Below, piece after piece: positions 1 to 10,936 of a stretch of 64,000 bases of DNA. A program made the position numbers and the translations under genes. A model generated the notes under the pieces. The model saw only the letters and a program-made list of their open reading frames with translations. It was not told where the DNA came from and ran no database searches. Positions within the stretch are counted from its first letter, which is position 1, and every line of letters begins with the position of its first letter. The DNA is taken from positions 27,366,945 through 27,430,944 of the forward strand of contig OV884059.1 of assembly GCA_930367215.1 (NCBI GenBank), given 5' to 3'. The stretch comes from Pollenia angustigena. Lineage: Eukaryota > Arthropoda > Insecta > Diptera > Polleniidae.

Positions 1-967
1 ATTTGCTTGTTAAATATAGTTTTCATGTTTTCCTAACGTTATAGAGCATATTTTATGGCTTTTGATTGCATTATCTAATCAAAGGTAGAGTAATTTGTTT
101 TAACTTTATAGTAAATTTTATTTTTTTTATTGATCTCTTGCAACCGTATTCAAAACGAAAATTTGTGAATCCGACTATACTCCGTTCATCGAGTGAGCAA
201 CTAAAATGTTATTTAAGCTTAAGCACCATTTGGTCATGAATTTATTCAAAACACTTTGAAATCGCCCGATTAAGGAAAATTTGTGCATCTCTGTTTTAAC
301 AAAATTCAATTGAAAAAAAGCAAATTGACAGCAGCTAATTAGGAATTGAAAAGTCTTTGATCATTCGATAATCATAGTTTATTAAAACGTGTTTTGAATA
401 AGAAATCCTAAATCAGGGGATGTTGGTTTTTATTTGAAGTTTTCGATGTTAAAATAAGACTTACGTTTACAAAATTTAATCAAAATTAATGGCGCAAAGG
501 GTAGAATGTGAAAGTATTCTGACGATGGGAACGTGGTTATTTTCGAAATATGAAAATAAGATCCGAGTTCAATCCCGTGTTCAGTCAACAATAAAATTAT
601 CAAAAAAATGTTTAATTCATTTTATTCATTCACTAAAGCCCTTATGACACTACATTTGTAATGCGTTGTTCAAGTTTTGGTGAACAGTGCAAATAAAAGG
701 TAAAAGAAAAATTAACCAAGTGCGAAGGGTTCAGCCGTATTAAGATAAATGGCAAACTGTCAAAAATTTTACTAAAGTTATCGAAAAAAATGAAGTTATG
801 TCAAAAAAAAAAGTAAAATTGTTCAACTTAAAATTAACATTTTAAGCTTGAAATAATAAAAGCGTTCCTTAATCAGCGGTTTATGGGCAAATTCAGCGAT
901 TTACCACTTTTTGTTTTTAGGTTTCTCATAAACAAAAAGTTGGCAACATTTAATAAAATCAACAGAA
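1..967. other. AT-rich intronic sequence, nothing recognised
   Basis: AT-rich non-coding sequence with homopolymer runs. No open frame of note, no inverted repeat and no recognisable transposon was seen. It is inferred to be intron of Appl because the only host exon lies downstream on the + strand. Confidence 0.5.
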
Positions 968-1168
968 CAGGGATGGCTAAGTTGTTTCAATTGTACTTTT
1001 TTGTTGATACTTTTTAAACTAAGATTTATAATGCATTTTTGTGGTGTTTTTTAAGAACATAAATAAAATTAATTTCAACTAAAAAAATCTTTTAGTACAA
1101 TAAGGGTAAAAAAGTACTATTTTTAAAAGTTGTTGGTACAATTTTAAAAATTCTCAACGCCATCCCTG
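968..1168. mobile_element. Short hAT-like MITE
   Basis: The ends are inverted copies: CAGGGATGGC at 968 and its complement GCCATCCCTG ending at 1168. CAGGG fits the hAT terminal rule (YARNG). The 8 bp flanks, CAACAGAA and AAACAAAA, match at 6 of 8 positions, as expected for an old hAT target duplication. The 201 bp interior has no coding potential. The superfamily call rests on the ends alone. Confidence 0.55.
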
Positions 1169-1623
1169 AAACAAAACCATAACAAGAGAAAAAAACTAAA
1201 AACTTTGTTTAACCCTTAAGATAACCCTTAAGAAAAAAATCGAAAGCCGTTGAATCGCGCGAACGTTATAATCTGAAAAACTCGATATTATTAGATCACC
1301 AAAAGAAGAGCCTTAGTTGGACGATATGTGGCTTTATTTTATTGAAACTACAATTCCTGATTGTTCTCTACCTCAGCCTTTAAAAGTTTGCAATTATTGC
1401 CCGGTACTGAATGCGCTTTACATTAAGCCTGGATGGTTACTGTTCGTCGATTTAACGAGTAAATGAGCTACTCTTTATCATATAACTTTTATGCGTATTC
1501 AAATTGGTTTTTTTTATAAACTGATGACAAAAGCTTTAAAAAGTTAATTAATTTCAAAATACAAAAAAGATTTCAAATTCGTATTATATTTTGAGAGAGA
1601 AAGAACTTTTATTTTTATTATTA
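1169..1623. other. AT-rich intronic sequence
   Basis: Nothing recognised. A short stretch with moderate GC (about 1250-1450) has no open frame and no repeat partner in the window. Confidence 0.4.
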
Positions 1624-2490
1624 AAACCTTTTCTTTAGCTTCACTTCGGAAAATCAAATCTTGTAACGTTAATTTAACCGCTTTATACTCAATGCAAATG
1701 GATGAAACTTTGCAGGCATAAATATTCCCGATGACAATACACGAATACATGGGCGTAGCCAGGATAAAAGCTAGGGGGGGGGGGGCAAAATGTTTTTTTG
1801 GTAAAATGCTTTTTTGACCGTCTTTTACTCAATGCAAATGGATGAAACTTTTCAGGCATACATATTCCCGATTACAGTACACAAATACATGGGCGTAAGC
1901 CAGAATAATATCTAGGGGGGGGGGGGGGCGGGCAAATTTTTTTTAAAACTTTTTCTTTAGCTTCACTTCGGAAAATCAAATCTTGTAACGTTAATTTAAA
2001 CGCCTTATACTCAATACACATGGATGAAACTTTGCAGGCATACATATTCCCGATGACAATACACGAATACATGGGCGTAGCCAGGATAAAATCTAGGGGA
2101 GGGGGGGCAAACAAATTTTTTTTTTTTTGTAAAATGTTTTTTGTACTCAATGCAAATGGATGAAACTTTACAGGCATACAAAATTTTTTAAAACCTTTTC
2201 TTTAGCTTCACTTCGGAAAATCAAATCTTGTAACGTTAATTTAACCGCCTTATACTCAATACAAATGGATGAAACTTTGCAGGCATACATATTCCCGATG
2301 ACAATACACGAATACATGGGCGCAGCCAGGATAAAATCTAGGGGAGGGGGGCAAACAAAATTTTTTTTTGTAAAATGTTTGTTTTTACTCAATGCAAATG
2401 GATGAAACTTTGCAAGCATACATATTCCCGATGACAGTACACAAATACATGGGCAAAGCCAGGATAAAATCTAGGGGGGTGGGCAGAATT
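1624..2490. repeat. Tandem repeat with G-tracts
   Basis: Six full or partial copies of one unit. Three long copies start near 1624, 1954 and 2190 with TTTTCTTTAGCTTCACTTCG. Three shorter ones start near 1829, 2145 and 2388. Most units end in CATGGGCGTAGCCAGGATAA followed by a run of G of variable length (up to about 13), then AT-rich spacer. Short open frames here on either strand are by-products of the repetition. The unit may be the end of a transposon amplified in tandem, but no family is assigned. Confidence 0.85.
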
Positions 2491-2668
2491 TTTTTAAATG
2501 TGCTTTTTTAAGAAAAGCGTTTCTTAAAAAACATTTTTTTAAATGTTCTTATTTATTTATGCCTCATTATATTTTTAGTTTTTTATTTAATAAAATGCTT
2601 AACCAAAAGAATTTTTTTTGATATTTTTCTTCAAAAATCGTTCCGCTAGAATTTCTGTTTTAAAAATA

Positions 2669-3267
2669 ATAGTGTTTCTGTAGAAAATCACTAACAAAAT
2701 GACGTTTCCCTGTTCCTGTCATCTTTCGAATACAAAAATAATACTGTTTTTATCTAACTCAACAAAAGATGAAAGCGTTTTATTTCGTTTGGCTTTTTAA
2801 AAAACCCCAAACTTCATTGTGTTCGTTTCGGTTCATTATTGTTCGTCGCTTTTGGCTGGTGAAAAAAACCAAAAATTTTTTACAAAAACAAAATACACAT
2901 AAGAAAAAAAAACAAAAAACCAGCAAAATAATTTAATACAACCAAAACATATACACACTACACACACAAGCTGTTCGTGGTGCTGTCGTTGCTAAAAATT
3001 TTTGTTTGTTCCATTCTTTATCAATGTAAAAAAAGGAAACACTATAGAACATTAAAAAATATAATGTTTGTCTACAGTATCACTACAATTGTTCTGTTTT
3101 TTTTTGAACGAAGAACAGAACAATATATAATGTTCGGCTCTTTCTTGAAATAGTTACGAACGGTATTAAATGTTGTGTTCGTCTACACAATCACTAAAAA
3201 AAATAGATACCGTTCTTGGGTGTGTAAGCCGAAAGCTAAGTAATGTACTGTTTATTTTCGAACACTG
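2669..3267. mobile_element. Non-autonomous hAT-like element, copy 1 (left end eroded)
   Basis: The same sequence recurs at 53356-53919, where an exact 8 bp target duplication defines the ends. Here the right end CACTG is at 3263-3267. The left terminus is not recognisable upstream of about 2669, where similarity begins (TAGTGTTTCTGTAGA). Subterminal inverted motifs (TAGTGTTTCTGTAGA and, inverted, TCTACACAATCACTA near 3184) are visible. There is no coding capacity. Confidence 0.7.
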
Positions 3268-3283
3268 ATTTTCATGTACTCAA

Positions 3284-3602
3284 ATGAAGAGCAACCTTCC
3301 AGGGTTAAACGCAACTTGTTCGTTGTTTTCGAAAAAATATGGTCCATTGATCTTTTTTGGAATTATTCCACACCATATTGTGCATCTAAGTGGGTGCATT
3401 TCATGTTTAACAATTATTCTTGGATATTCTGCAATTTTGTTTATTCAAAATAAAATTGGACAAATTTGTTTTTTTTCTGTAGTGAGTCATTCTGTCATAC
3501 ATTTCCTAAGTTTTTCAAAATGAATTCCGAAAAAACCAAGAAAAAACTTAAGCTAAAATTGATCAACTTATTAAATCATAACGGTACTTATCCGCCACCC
3601 TG
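3284..3602 (-). pseudogene. Tc1/mariner transposase relic
   Basis: Read on the - strand, about 3300-3460 contains NKQNCRI, then after a frame change HPLRCTIWCG and GPYFFENNEQVAFNPG. This is the stretch after the first catalytic Asp in the transposase family seen at 46.5 kb and 58.7 kb, where HP..VT.WCG and GPYFF recur. Frameshifts and stops make it a relic, and neither catalytic Asp is visible. The sequence next to it at about 3577-3602 reads, on the - strand, TACAGGGTGGCGGATAAG, which could be the element's terminal repeat. The other end was not found. Confidence 0.6.
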
Positions 3603-4376
3603 TATATATTTTTTATTATAATATTTTATGGAAAATGTTGATTTTTTGCTTAACAGAGAATTATCTGAATTATCAATCACATTATTAACCCTCTACAGCA
3701 TGAACATGTTTGTAGTTCAGAAAAAAAATTAAACACTAGGGTGGTTACATGAAATCAATGTTGGATTTTTCATCAGCGCAATCTCCTAATATGTTCCGAT
3801 AGCATAAAAAATGCGATTGACAAAGTTTCAGCTTAATCGGATAACGCTAACATGTGCCTCATTGAGAATAAATTAAGGAAAAACAGCGATTTTTCACTAA
3901 AATTCGTATTTCCTTGCCTTTATAACCGAAACCATTTATTCTAGGAACCTGAGTAGCGTCTTGTTTTATAGGAAATTTTATTCTTATTAATTTTGATATC
4001 CAGTTCGGTTTGTGCTTTGTTGTGATACAGACGTGTATTTTTAGCCCCGCATACGATTTGAACTATTAATTAATCACATTTGATTTTGTAATACATAAAT
4101 ATAAGCAGCGAATGGACGCTTAAAAAAAAAAAAAATAATATATTTTGTTATTTAAATTACTTAACATAATAGTGAACAATTTAAAACGATAAAATTAAAT
4201 TAAATAAAACAGTAAAAATTTATATGTATGTACGTATGAATGTTCATACATGTGTATACATATTCTGAACAAAACATTTAAATTCTGGTTTTTTTTCTTT
4301 TGTTGTTGTAAAATACAATAAATAATAAAAATATTAAAGCAAAGCAAAACGGTGAAAAACAAAAACAACTCTTTGC

Positions 4377-5894
4377 ATGAGTACAAACAGTGAAACAACA
4401 CTAAGACAAAATGAAAGAAACGTTTACGTTTTAGTTAATGCAAATGAAAATAATGCAGAAATAAATAAAACAAAACAAAACAATATTAACTACCTAACGG
4501 CTAAGCCAATTACTCGAACACGTTCCCTCTCACCCTCGGTATTTACACAAACGGTGGATAGTAACTCATTAAAAAAACTACAACAAGATTTGGTGACAAG
4601 TGTTGCCAGGCCAGCAAGTATTGCCGTGACGTCAAAAACAAATTTAGTGGGAAATGATACCATGAACTCAAACACAAATGCAATGGAAAACCCCCCTGTA
4701 AAAAGTTGTCAAAAGCCTACAGTACAAGTTGGTATGGACAGGTACATAACAGTGCTTAAACGGGGACGCAGCCCTACCTCTGCAGCAGTTGCTTCGGCCT
4801 CAAAAGTACCATCTTTTGATAAAATAAATACTCAAAATCGTTTTGCAATTCTGGAGGATGAATCCTCTGAAGCACCAAACGTCATTAAACCATCCAAGCC
4901 TCCCCCGATATATCTAAGGGAGCAAAATTCAAATGAGCTCATAAAGAGTTTGATATCGGTGATAGGTGAAAATTCGTTTTACGTAGCGGCTATAAAGCGT
5001 GGAAGTATAAACGAGACAAAAATACAAGTCAATAATGAGAATGATTTTCGCAAAATAGTAAACAACTTCGAAACGCTTAAAAAAAACTTTTATACCTACC
5101 AACTGAAAAGCAGTAAAGGTCTACAGGTAGTGATTAAGGGTATTGACTCATGTGTGGACCCAGAAGAGGTTAAAACATTCCTAGAAGAAAAAGGCTTCAA
5201 GGTAAAACATGTAGTAAATATTAAAAATAGAGAAAAAATTCCCCAACCACTTTTTCGAGTGGAGTTTGAACCCGGCGACGTAAAACTTAAAAAAAACGAA
5301 ACACATCCTATTTACAATTTAAAATATATTCTCTACAGAAGAATAACTATAGAAGAGCCGCACAAAAAAAATGGACCTGTTCAGTGCTTAAACTGCCAAG
5401 AATTTGGCCATACCAAGGCATACTGCTACTTACCCCCTGTCTGCGTAGTATGTGGTGAACAACACGGTACAGTTTCTTGCGATAAGTCTAAAACCGACCC
5501 CAACGTAAAAAAATGTAGCAACTGTGGCGGTAATCACACTGCCAATTATAGAGGATGCCCAGTATATAATATTGTCAAGCAGACGGTTGGACCGAAAACA
5601 AATACCCCTCAAATGCAGGTTGCAAATCAGGTAAACACAAATGCAATTCAAGCCCCCCAGCCTAGTAATAACAGAACCTCTTACGCTAACGTCCTAAAAT
5701 CAAACCATCAGCCAATGCAAGGTGCCTCGCCAAGTAATGATGAAACTCCGGTTTCTAATTTAAGTCGTTTAGAAATAACCATGGAAACATTAGTGCAAAC
5801 AGTAAATAATTTTACGAACACAATGGGTAATATGATGCAGGAAATGCTTAGAATGCAATCGATGTTATTGCAAGCTGTACTTAACAATCCATGA
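4377..5894 (+). CDS. Jockey-type ORF1 (Gag-like nucleic-acid-binding protein)
   Basis: A 505-residue open frame with no internal stop, the first protein of the LINE at 4001-8737. ORF1 proteins of this clade coat the element's RNA and form the ribonucleoprotein that carries it to the target. The N-terminal ~180 residues are polar and low complexity. A folded middle follows (about residues 190-320). Near residues 338-395 are zinc-knuckle motifs: CLNCQEFGHTKAYC, CVVCGEQHGTVSC and CSNCGGNHTANYRGC. The tail is rich in Asn, Gln and Met and includes a Met-rich stretch (MGNMMQEMLRMQSMLLQ). The ATG follows a 376 bp leader. The stop overlaps the ORF2 start in ATGA at 5891, suggesting coupled translation. 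Being fully open, it is the best preserved transposon gene in the window, though without a working ORF2 the copy cannot move itself. Confidence 0.88.
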   Translation: MSTNSETTLRQNERNVYVLVNANENNAEINKTKQNNINYLTAKPITRTRSLSPSVFTQTVDSNSLKKLQQDLVTSVARPASIAVTSKTNLVGNDTMNSNTNAMENPPVKSCQKPTVQVGMDRYITVLKRGRSPTSAAVASASKVPSFDKINTQNRFAILEDESSEAPNVIKPSKPPPIYLREQNSNELIKSLISVIGENSFYVAAIKRGSINETKIQVNNENDFRKIVNNFETLKKNFYTYQLKSSKGLQVVIKGIDSCVDPEEVKTFLEEKGFKVKHVVNIKNREKIPQPLFRVEFEPGDVKLKKNETHPIYNLKYILYRRITIEEPHKKNGPVQCLNCQEFGHTKAYCYLPPVCVVCGEQHGTVSCDKSKTDPNVKKCSNCGGNHTANYRGCPVYNIVKQTVGPKTNTPQMQVANQVNTNAIQAPQPSNNRTSYANVLKSNHQPMQGASPSNDETPVSNLSRLEITMETLVQTVNNFTNTMGNMMQEMLRMQSMLLQAVLNNP

Positions 5895-8564
5895 ACTGTT
5901 TAAAAATTTGTTTTTGGAACGCAAAAGGCATCCGCCAACATAAAAATGAATTAGAATACTTTCTTAAAAATAAACAAATTGATGTCATGATGATTTCTGA
6001 AACTCATTTGACCTCAAGAAATACGTTTAAAATCAATGGTTATATACTATATGATACCAAGGACCCTCGAGATAGAGCTTGTGGAGGTTCTGCCATCTTA
6101 ATAAAAACTCGAGTCAAACACTACATTATGTGTGATCACCGTGAAGACTATCTGCAAGCAACGACTATTTGTGTTGAGGAGCTAAATCGAAACATAGTAA
6201 TTTCTTCTTTATACTCTCCACCTAGATTTTCCATATCAGAAGGCCAATATTATAAATATTATAAATCATTAAGTTCCTGTTTTCTGGCCGCTGGCGATTA
6301 TAACGCTAAACATACCTTCTGGGGGTCACGACTTATAACACCAAAAAGGTCGTGTTTTGTTTAACACAATCTCTAAAATGGGTTTAAATGTGGTCGCGAG
6401 CGGGCAACCAACATATTGGCCTACTGATCAGCAAAAAATTCCAGATGTTATCGACTTTGGCGTGGTTAAAAACATCCCCACAGAAACGATTCATGTTGAA
6501 GCTTCCTTAGAATTATCATCCGACCACACACCTACAATTGTTACTATATCGAACCCAAATAGAATTGTATTTCCGTCAGGTTACTTAGCGACGCCAGCCA
6601 CATAAATAAATTGGTTAAAATATAAAAAATTTCTCAGTGCCCATTGCACAGAAAATATTCCGCTTAGTACACCGGAGAATGTGGATCTCTCTCTTGTTAA
6701 CTTTGACAGTTATCTTAAACTAGCTGTTCAACACTCCAGCGTTACCCCCAAAAAAATTAAAAATAATAAAATATGTTCTTCAGATGTCGAGCGGCTCTTG
6801 ACTGAAAAAAGGAGAGTTCGAAGAGAGTGGCAACTTTACAGATCCCCGCAACTTAAAATTTTATTAAAAGAATGCACAAAAAGGCTAAGAAAGTTACTAC
6901 AGAATCAGAAAACGGCTTCTCTAGAAAAATATCTTAAGGAACTTGATGCAACTCCACAATCTGACTACTCATTATGGCGTGCAGCTAGAAATCTAAAAAG
7001 GCCAGTTATATCTAAGCCACCATTAAGAAACTTGAATGGTAGTTGGGCAAGAAATGATAATGAAAAAGGAAACCTGTTTGTAAATCATTTGAAAAACGTA
7101 TTTACACCAAATATATCTCACAATATTGCGGTCGAGTTACCACCTGTTGATGCTAGAGCAGCTATTCCCCTCAGATTTGAGATAAGAGAAATCGAAAAGG
7201 CTATTTGTGACTTAAACACTAAGAAGGCACCTGGTATTGATAAAATCAGTAATAAAATGCTTTTGGAGCTACCTCTCATAGCAAAGAAAATTATTCTTTT
7301 TATTTTTAATGCTATTTTACGCCTTGAATACTATCCTGAAAAATGGAAGGTTTCCTTAGTTACCATGATACCAAAGCCAGGTAAAGATCATACAAAAGTT
7401 GAGTCTTATAGGCCTATTAGCTTATTATCAAATATGTCAAAGCTGTTTGAGAAATTATTAGTTTCAAAATTAACACCAATTTTAAGTGAAAATAGATGTA
7501 TTCCAAACCATCAGTTCGGATTTAGAAGAAAACACAGCACAATCGAGCAGACTCATCGAATAGTAAATGTCATAAGAAAAGCATTTGAAGAAAAGAAATA
7601 TTGCTCAGCACTCTTCATCGATGTTTCGCAAGCTTTTGACAAAGTCTAGCATGAAGGCTTATTACACAAATTGAAGCAAAATTTACCAGCAAACACACAC
7701 AAGCTGCTAGAAAGCTACTTAGTCGGTCGTCAATTTATTATTAAAGAAGGAAATTTCTTAAGTTCACCTCAGCCCATTGCCGCTGGAGTCCCACAAGGCA
7801 GCATCCTGGGCCCCCTATTATACTTAATTTATACTTCGGACATGCCAACAAGCAACTACACACAAACTTCAACATTTGCAGACGATACAGCTTTTCTAAG
7901 CATCCACGAAAATCGTTATGAAGCATCGCGTTACTTACAGCATCATATATTTCAACTAGAAATATGGTTAAGACAATGGAGGATAATGGTCAATGAGCAA
8001 AAATGTGTTCATATAACATTCACTTTGCGCCGGGAATCTTGCCCCTCTATTACAATCAATAATCAAATAATTCCTCAACATTCGCATGTTAAATATCTCG
8101 GTATACATCTGGATCGGCGATTAACGTGGAAATGCCATATAGAGGCAAAATTAACTCAAATGAAACTAAAAGCCATTCAAATTCATTGGCTTATTGGAAG
8201 AAATTCTGTCCTTAGTCTCGATTGCAAGCTTCTACTTTACAACTCTATCTTAAAGCCTATCTGGTGCTACGGTATTCAACTATGGGGCACTGCCTCGGCC
8301 TCTAATATCGACAAAATTCAAAGGCGCCAAAATAAACTTCTTCGAATAATCACAGCCGCTCCCTGGTATGTTAAAAACTCAAACATTCATAAGGATCTCA
8401 ATGTGCCATTAGTGAAATCTATGATTACAAAATATGCAATAAAATATTTAAAAAGGCTTGAACAACACCCAAATCCACTAGCTCGAAATATTTTAAATCA
8501 TGGCGGCCACACTCGCTTAAGAAGAAGAGACACTGCAGCACTTACCCAATTAGATGAGCGATAA
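5891..8564 (+). pseudogene. Jockey-type ORF2 (endonuclease-reverse transcriptase), disrupted
   Basis: ORF2 nicks target DNA and reverse transcribes the element RNA. The apurinic-type endonuclease is at 5891-6600: FWNAKG (Asn10), ISETHL (Glu37), GDYNAKHTFWGS and, in a second frame, SSDHTP. Reverse transcriptase follows: SYRPISLLSNMSKLFEK, HQFGFRRKHST, ALFIDVSQAFDKV, GVPQGSILGPLLY, FADDTAF (catalytic Asp pair) and KYLGIHLDRRLTW. There are three lesions: a frameshift near 6350-6360, an in-frame TAA at 6603-6605, and TAG at 7647-7649. At the last site the copy at 28.5 kb has TGG (Trp), so this is a single-base nonsense change. There is no RNase H domain. The ORF ends at 8564, ahead of a 3' UTR shared with four other copies. 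Confidence 0.9.
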
Positions 8565-8706
8565 ACACCTATAAAAGTGAACATAACCCGTGATGAAGAA
8601 AATTTTGTCTGGCACTGGCAGGAGATAAAATAACGTATTAGGTTAAGATTTGATTAATTATTGTTAGTTCATATTTAATATATGAAGATTCAATAAAAAA
8701 TAATGA

Positions 8707-8741
<35 letters not shown>

Positions 8742-9257
8742 GCATTAATTAAGAAAAACAGCGATTTTTCACTAAAATTCGTATTTTTTTATCTTTATAA
8801 CCGAAACCATTCATTCTAGGAACCTGAGTCGAGTCCAGTTTTATAGGAAATTTTATTCTTAGTAATTTTGATTGTAATAGTTTTGTTCCTTATACCAATA
8901 GATAAAGAGATATATATCATTAAATAAGGACAAAGAAATATGATTTTCCACTAAAATTTTTATTTCTTTGTGCTTAATTAATGCTAAATATCACTTTATC
9001 TATTGGTATAAGGAACAAAACTATCAATATCAAAATTAATAAGAATAAAATTTCCTATAAAACAAGTCTCTACTCAGGTTCCTAGATTAAATGGTTTCGG
9101 TTATAAAGGCAAGGAAATACGAATTTTAGTGAAAAATCGCTGTTTTTCCTTAATTTATTCTCAATGAGGCACATGTTAGAGTTATCTGATTAAGCTGAAA
9201 CTTTGTCAATCGCATTTTTTATGCTATTGACACATATTAGGGGGTTGCGCCGATGGA

Positions 9258-9796
9258 TTTTCCATAAGACCTCCGACGCCAATATGTCGTTCTATTTTGC
9301 CTCAACTTTACTCATACATTGGCAAATTTTATCTCATAAACATTTATAACTTAATGTTTTACTAAAAATAAATGAGTTCAATCTTAAGATAGTCAGATGC
9401 ATAGACGACTAAATTGATGACATTTTGGTAAAACAAAAAACACTAAAAATTTAAGTGCCATATTGTTGCGTTTGAAAGTGTATTGACTTTTTGTTTGTGG
9501 TTTTTAAAGAATTTTTCATTTTCCTCTGAAAGGATAATTTTATTTGAAGTATTCTTTTAATCGAAATTTTTTGCCTTTGTGTATGCTTTGCAAATAGTTT
9601 TAGGTTTTAAAGTCTTATAAAGATATATTTTTATTAAAAAAAAGATAAAATCATATAATCATAAAAAAAGTCTAAGAAAAATAAAAAAATTAACTGTAGT
9701 CGATTTCATTAATACAAATTTGAACAAAATCATTAAAATTTTCTTTCCAACTCTTAAATTACAAAACTTTAATTTAAGGTTAGGTTGAGAAAATTT
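9258..9796. mobile_element. Unclassified retroposon-like repeat, copy 1
   Basis: A ~539 bp block inserted in the right arm of the hAT foldback, bounded by the 11 bp duplication GCGCCGATGGA. Its sequence from ATAAGACCTCCGACGCC (9264) to GGTTAGGTTGAGAAAATTT (9796) recurs at 14077-15456 with only scattered differences. It is non-coding. It ends with one copy of a unit that is repeated four times at the other locus. An 11 bp duplication suggests retroposition, but the family is unknown to me. Confidence 0.6.
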
Positions 9797-9947
9797 GCGC
9801 CGATGGAAAATCCAACATTGATTTCTTGTAACCACCCTATTAAACACAGTAAATATATGTTCATTTAGGACTATTAAATATATATTTAACAAAAAATAAA
9901 AAATTCACTTGTTACTTTGTAAGAAAAAAATGGAGCCAAATATGGCC

Positions 9948-10936
9948 TTATTTGCATAAACAAAAATAAATTAATTCTGTGTGAAAACTTGTGAAACAAT
10001 GTCTTTTGTCGTTATAACATAAGAAAACGTTGCATTTTTCGCAAAAGGTGTATGAACGAAAGGAGCAATCATTTTGACAAAGATGTTCAGCTTTTGCAAG
10101 CTTGAAGTCAAAGAACGGCATATATTGTTTGGATATCCTGCGCCACAGAATCCAAGCATTGACAACGCACATATCAATCATGTGAAAAAAGATCTTTTTG
10201 TATAATTTTTTTGTTCTTAGTTGTATTCTAAAGACCTTGCAAAGAGTCCAATAAACCTACTCCACCCATAAAACAATTATAAACGTTAATTAGCCTAGGG
10301 GAGTTGATTTCAATATGCCTTTTCTCCTTTTTACTGAAACGCTTCTTTGTTGATATAGGGCGACATCCAACGTATGCTGAAAGAATACTAACGACTTTAT
10401 TGTCAATCCATGATGACACCAAGTTCAACTCCATCAATGTCAGCAACTTTCTCGACCATGCTTCCTCGGCCCAACTTTTTCATTTCCTTTTCAGTTGGCA
10501 TTTTGCAGTTTGTTACGCGATTTAGCCTTACTGTGCCCAAAGGCAATATGCCATTTTTCATAAGATATACTTGAAGCTTTGGACTGTTTAACCAATTATC
10601 AAAGAATATTTTATAGTTTTGTCCTTTTGGTATCGTAGTTGATAATCATGTTACAACGTTTCCACTTACTCCAACGTTAGGTGCTCCTTCCGGAAATGTG
10701 TCACTTTGGGCTCCGGCAAATATATCGAAATCATAACTGAAACCGGAAACACCGCTCAAGACAAAATTTTTAAATCCCCATTTGTGGGGCTTGGCTTTAT
10801 TATACTCTTTAAGATGATGCCGGCACTTTGTGGGAATGATTTGCTCATCAACCACTAAATGCTCTTCCTTGGGTACAAGCAACAAACGTTCTTGTAAAAG
10901 TTTTTTTTTTCTTAAGACTTTCTTTAAAATTTTCAT
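9948..10936 (-). pseudogene. piggyBac-family transposase relic
   Basis: Read on the - strand from 10936: VVDEQIIPTKCRHHLKEY and KPHKWGFKNFVLSGVSG, then an in-frame TGA near 10645, KIFFDNWLNSPKLQVYL, then in another frame WIDNKVVSILSAYVG, IEINSPRLINVYNCFMGGVG, and finally CVVNAWILWRR and a Cys-rich end (RSYTFCEKCNVFLCYN). These are the conserved blocks of piggyBac-type DDD transposases in order, including the C-terminal zinc-binding tail. The first two Asp blocks (DEQ, DNW) survive. The usual Asp of the GGVD block reads Gly. The N-terminal third is missing, and frameshifts separate the three readable pieces, so the gene is dead. No piggyBac ends or TTAA pair were identified. Confidence 0.85.

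Larger units (their letters stand above)
4001..8737 (+). mobile_element. Jockey-clade LINE, near full length (copy 1)
   Basis: A non-LTR retrotransposon: 5' UTR from 4001 (CAGTTCGGTTTGTG), ORF1 4377-5894, ORF2 5891-8564, 3' UTR with AATAAA at 8692 and a poly(A) tail ending about 8737. The 5' end is supported by a second copy on the - strand starting with the same bases at 32493. The clade is inferred from the zinc-knuckle ORF1, the endonuclease-RT ORF2 without RNase H, and the poly(A) tail. It sits in the left arm of a hAT foldback element. The flanking host sequence is duplicated over about 137 bp (3862-3999 and 8738-8873), far longer than the 7-10 bp seen at other copies here. Confidence 0.9.
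3729..9847. mobile_element. hAT-type foldback element, split by two later insertions
   Basis: The ends TAGGGTGGTTAC (3737) and GTAACCACCCTA (ending 9839) are flanked by the perfect 8 bp duplication TTAAACAC at 3729-3736 and 9840-9847. An 8 bp duplication with TAGGG ends fits hAT. The body is a long inverted repeat: 3737-4000 plus 8738-8945 folds on about 8950-9275 (pivot near 8948). The left arm is interrupted by a Jockey element (4001-8737). The right arm is interrupted by an unclassified repeat (9258-9796) bounded by GCGCCGATGGA at 9247-9257 and 9797-9807. No transposase of its own is present. Confidence 0.8.

Noticed and set aside
3268..3275. 8 bp target duplication for hAT copy 1 (ATTTTCAT)
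   Set aside because: No matching 8-mer was found on the left, where the element end is eroded.
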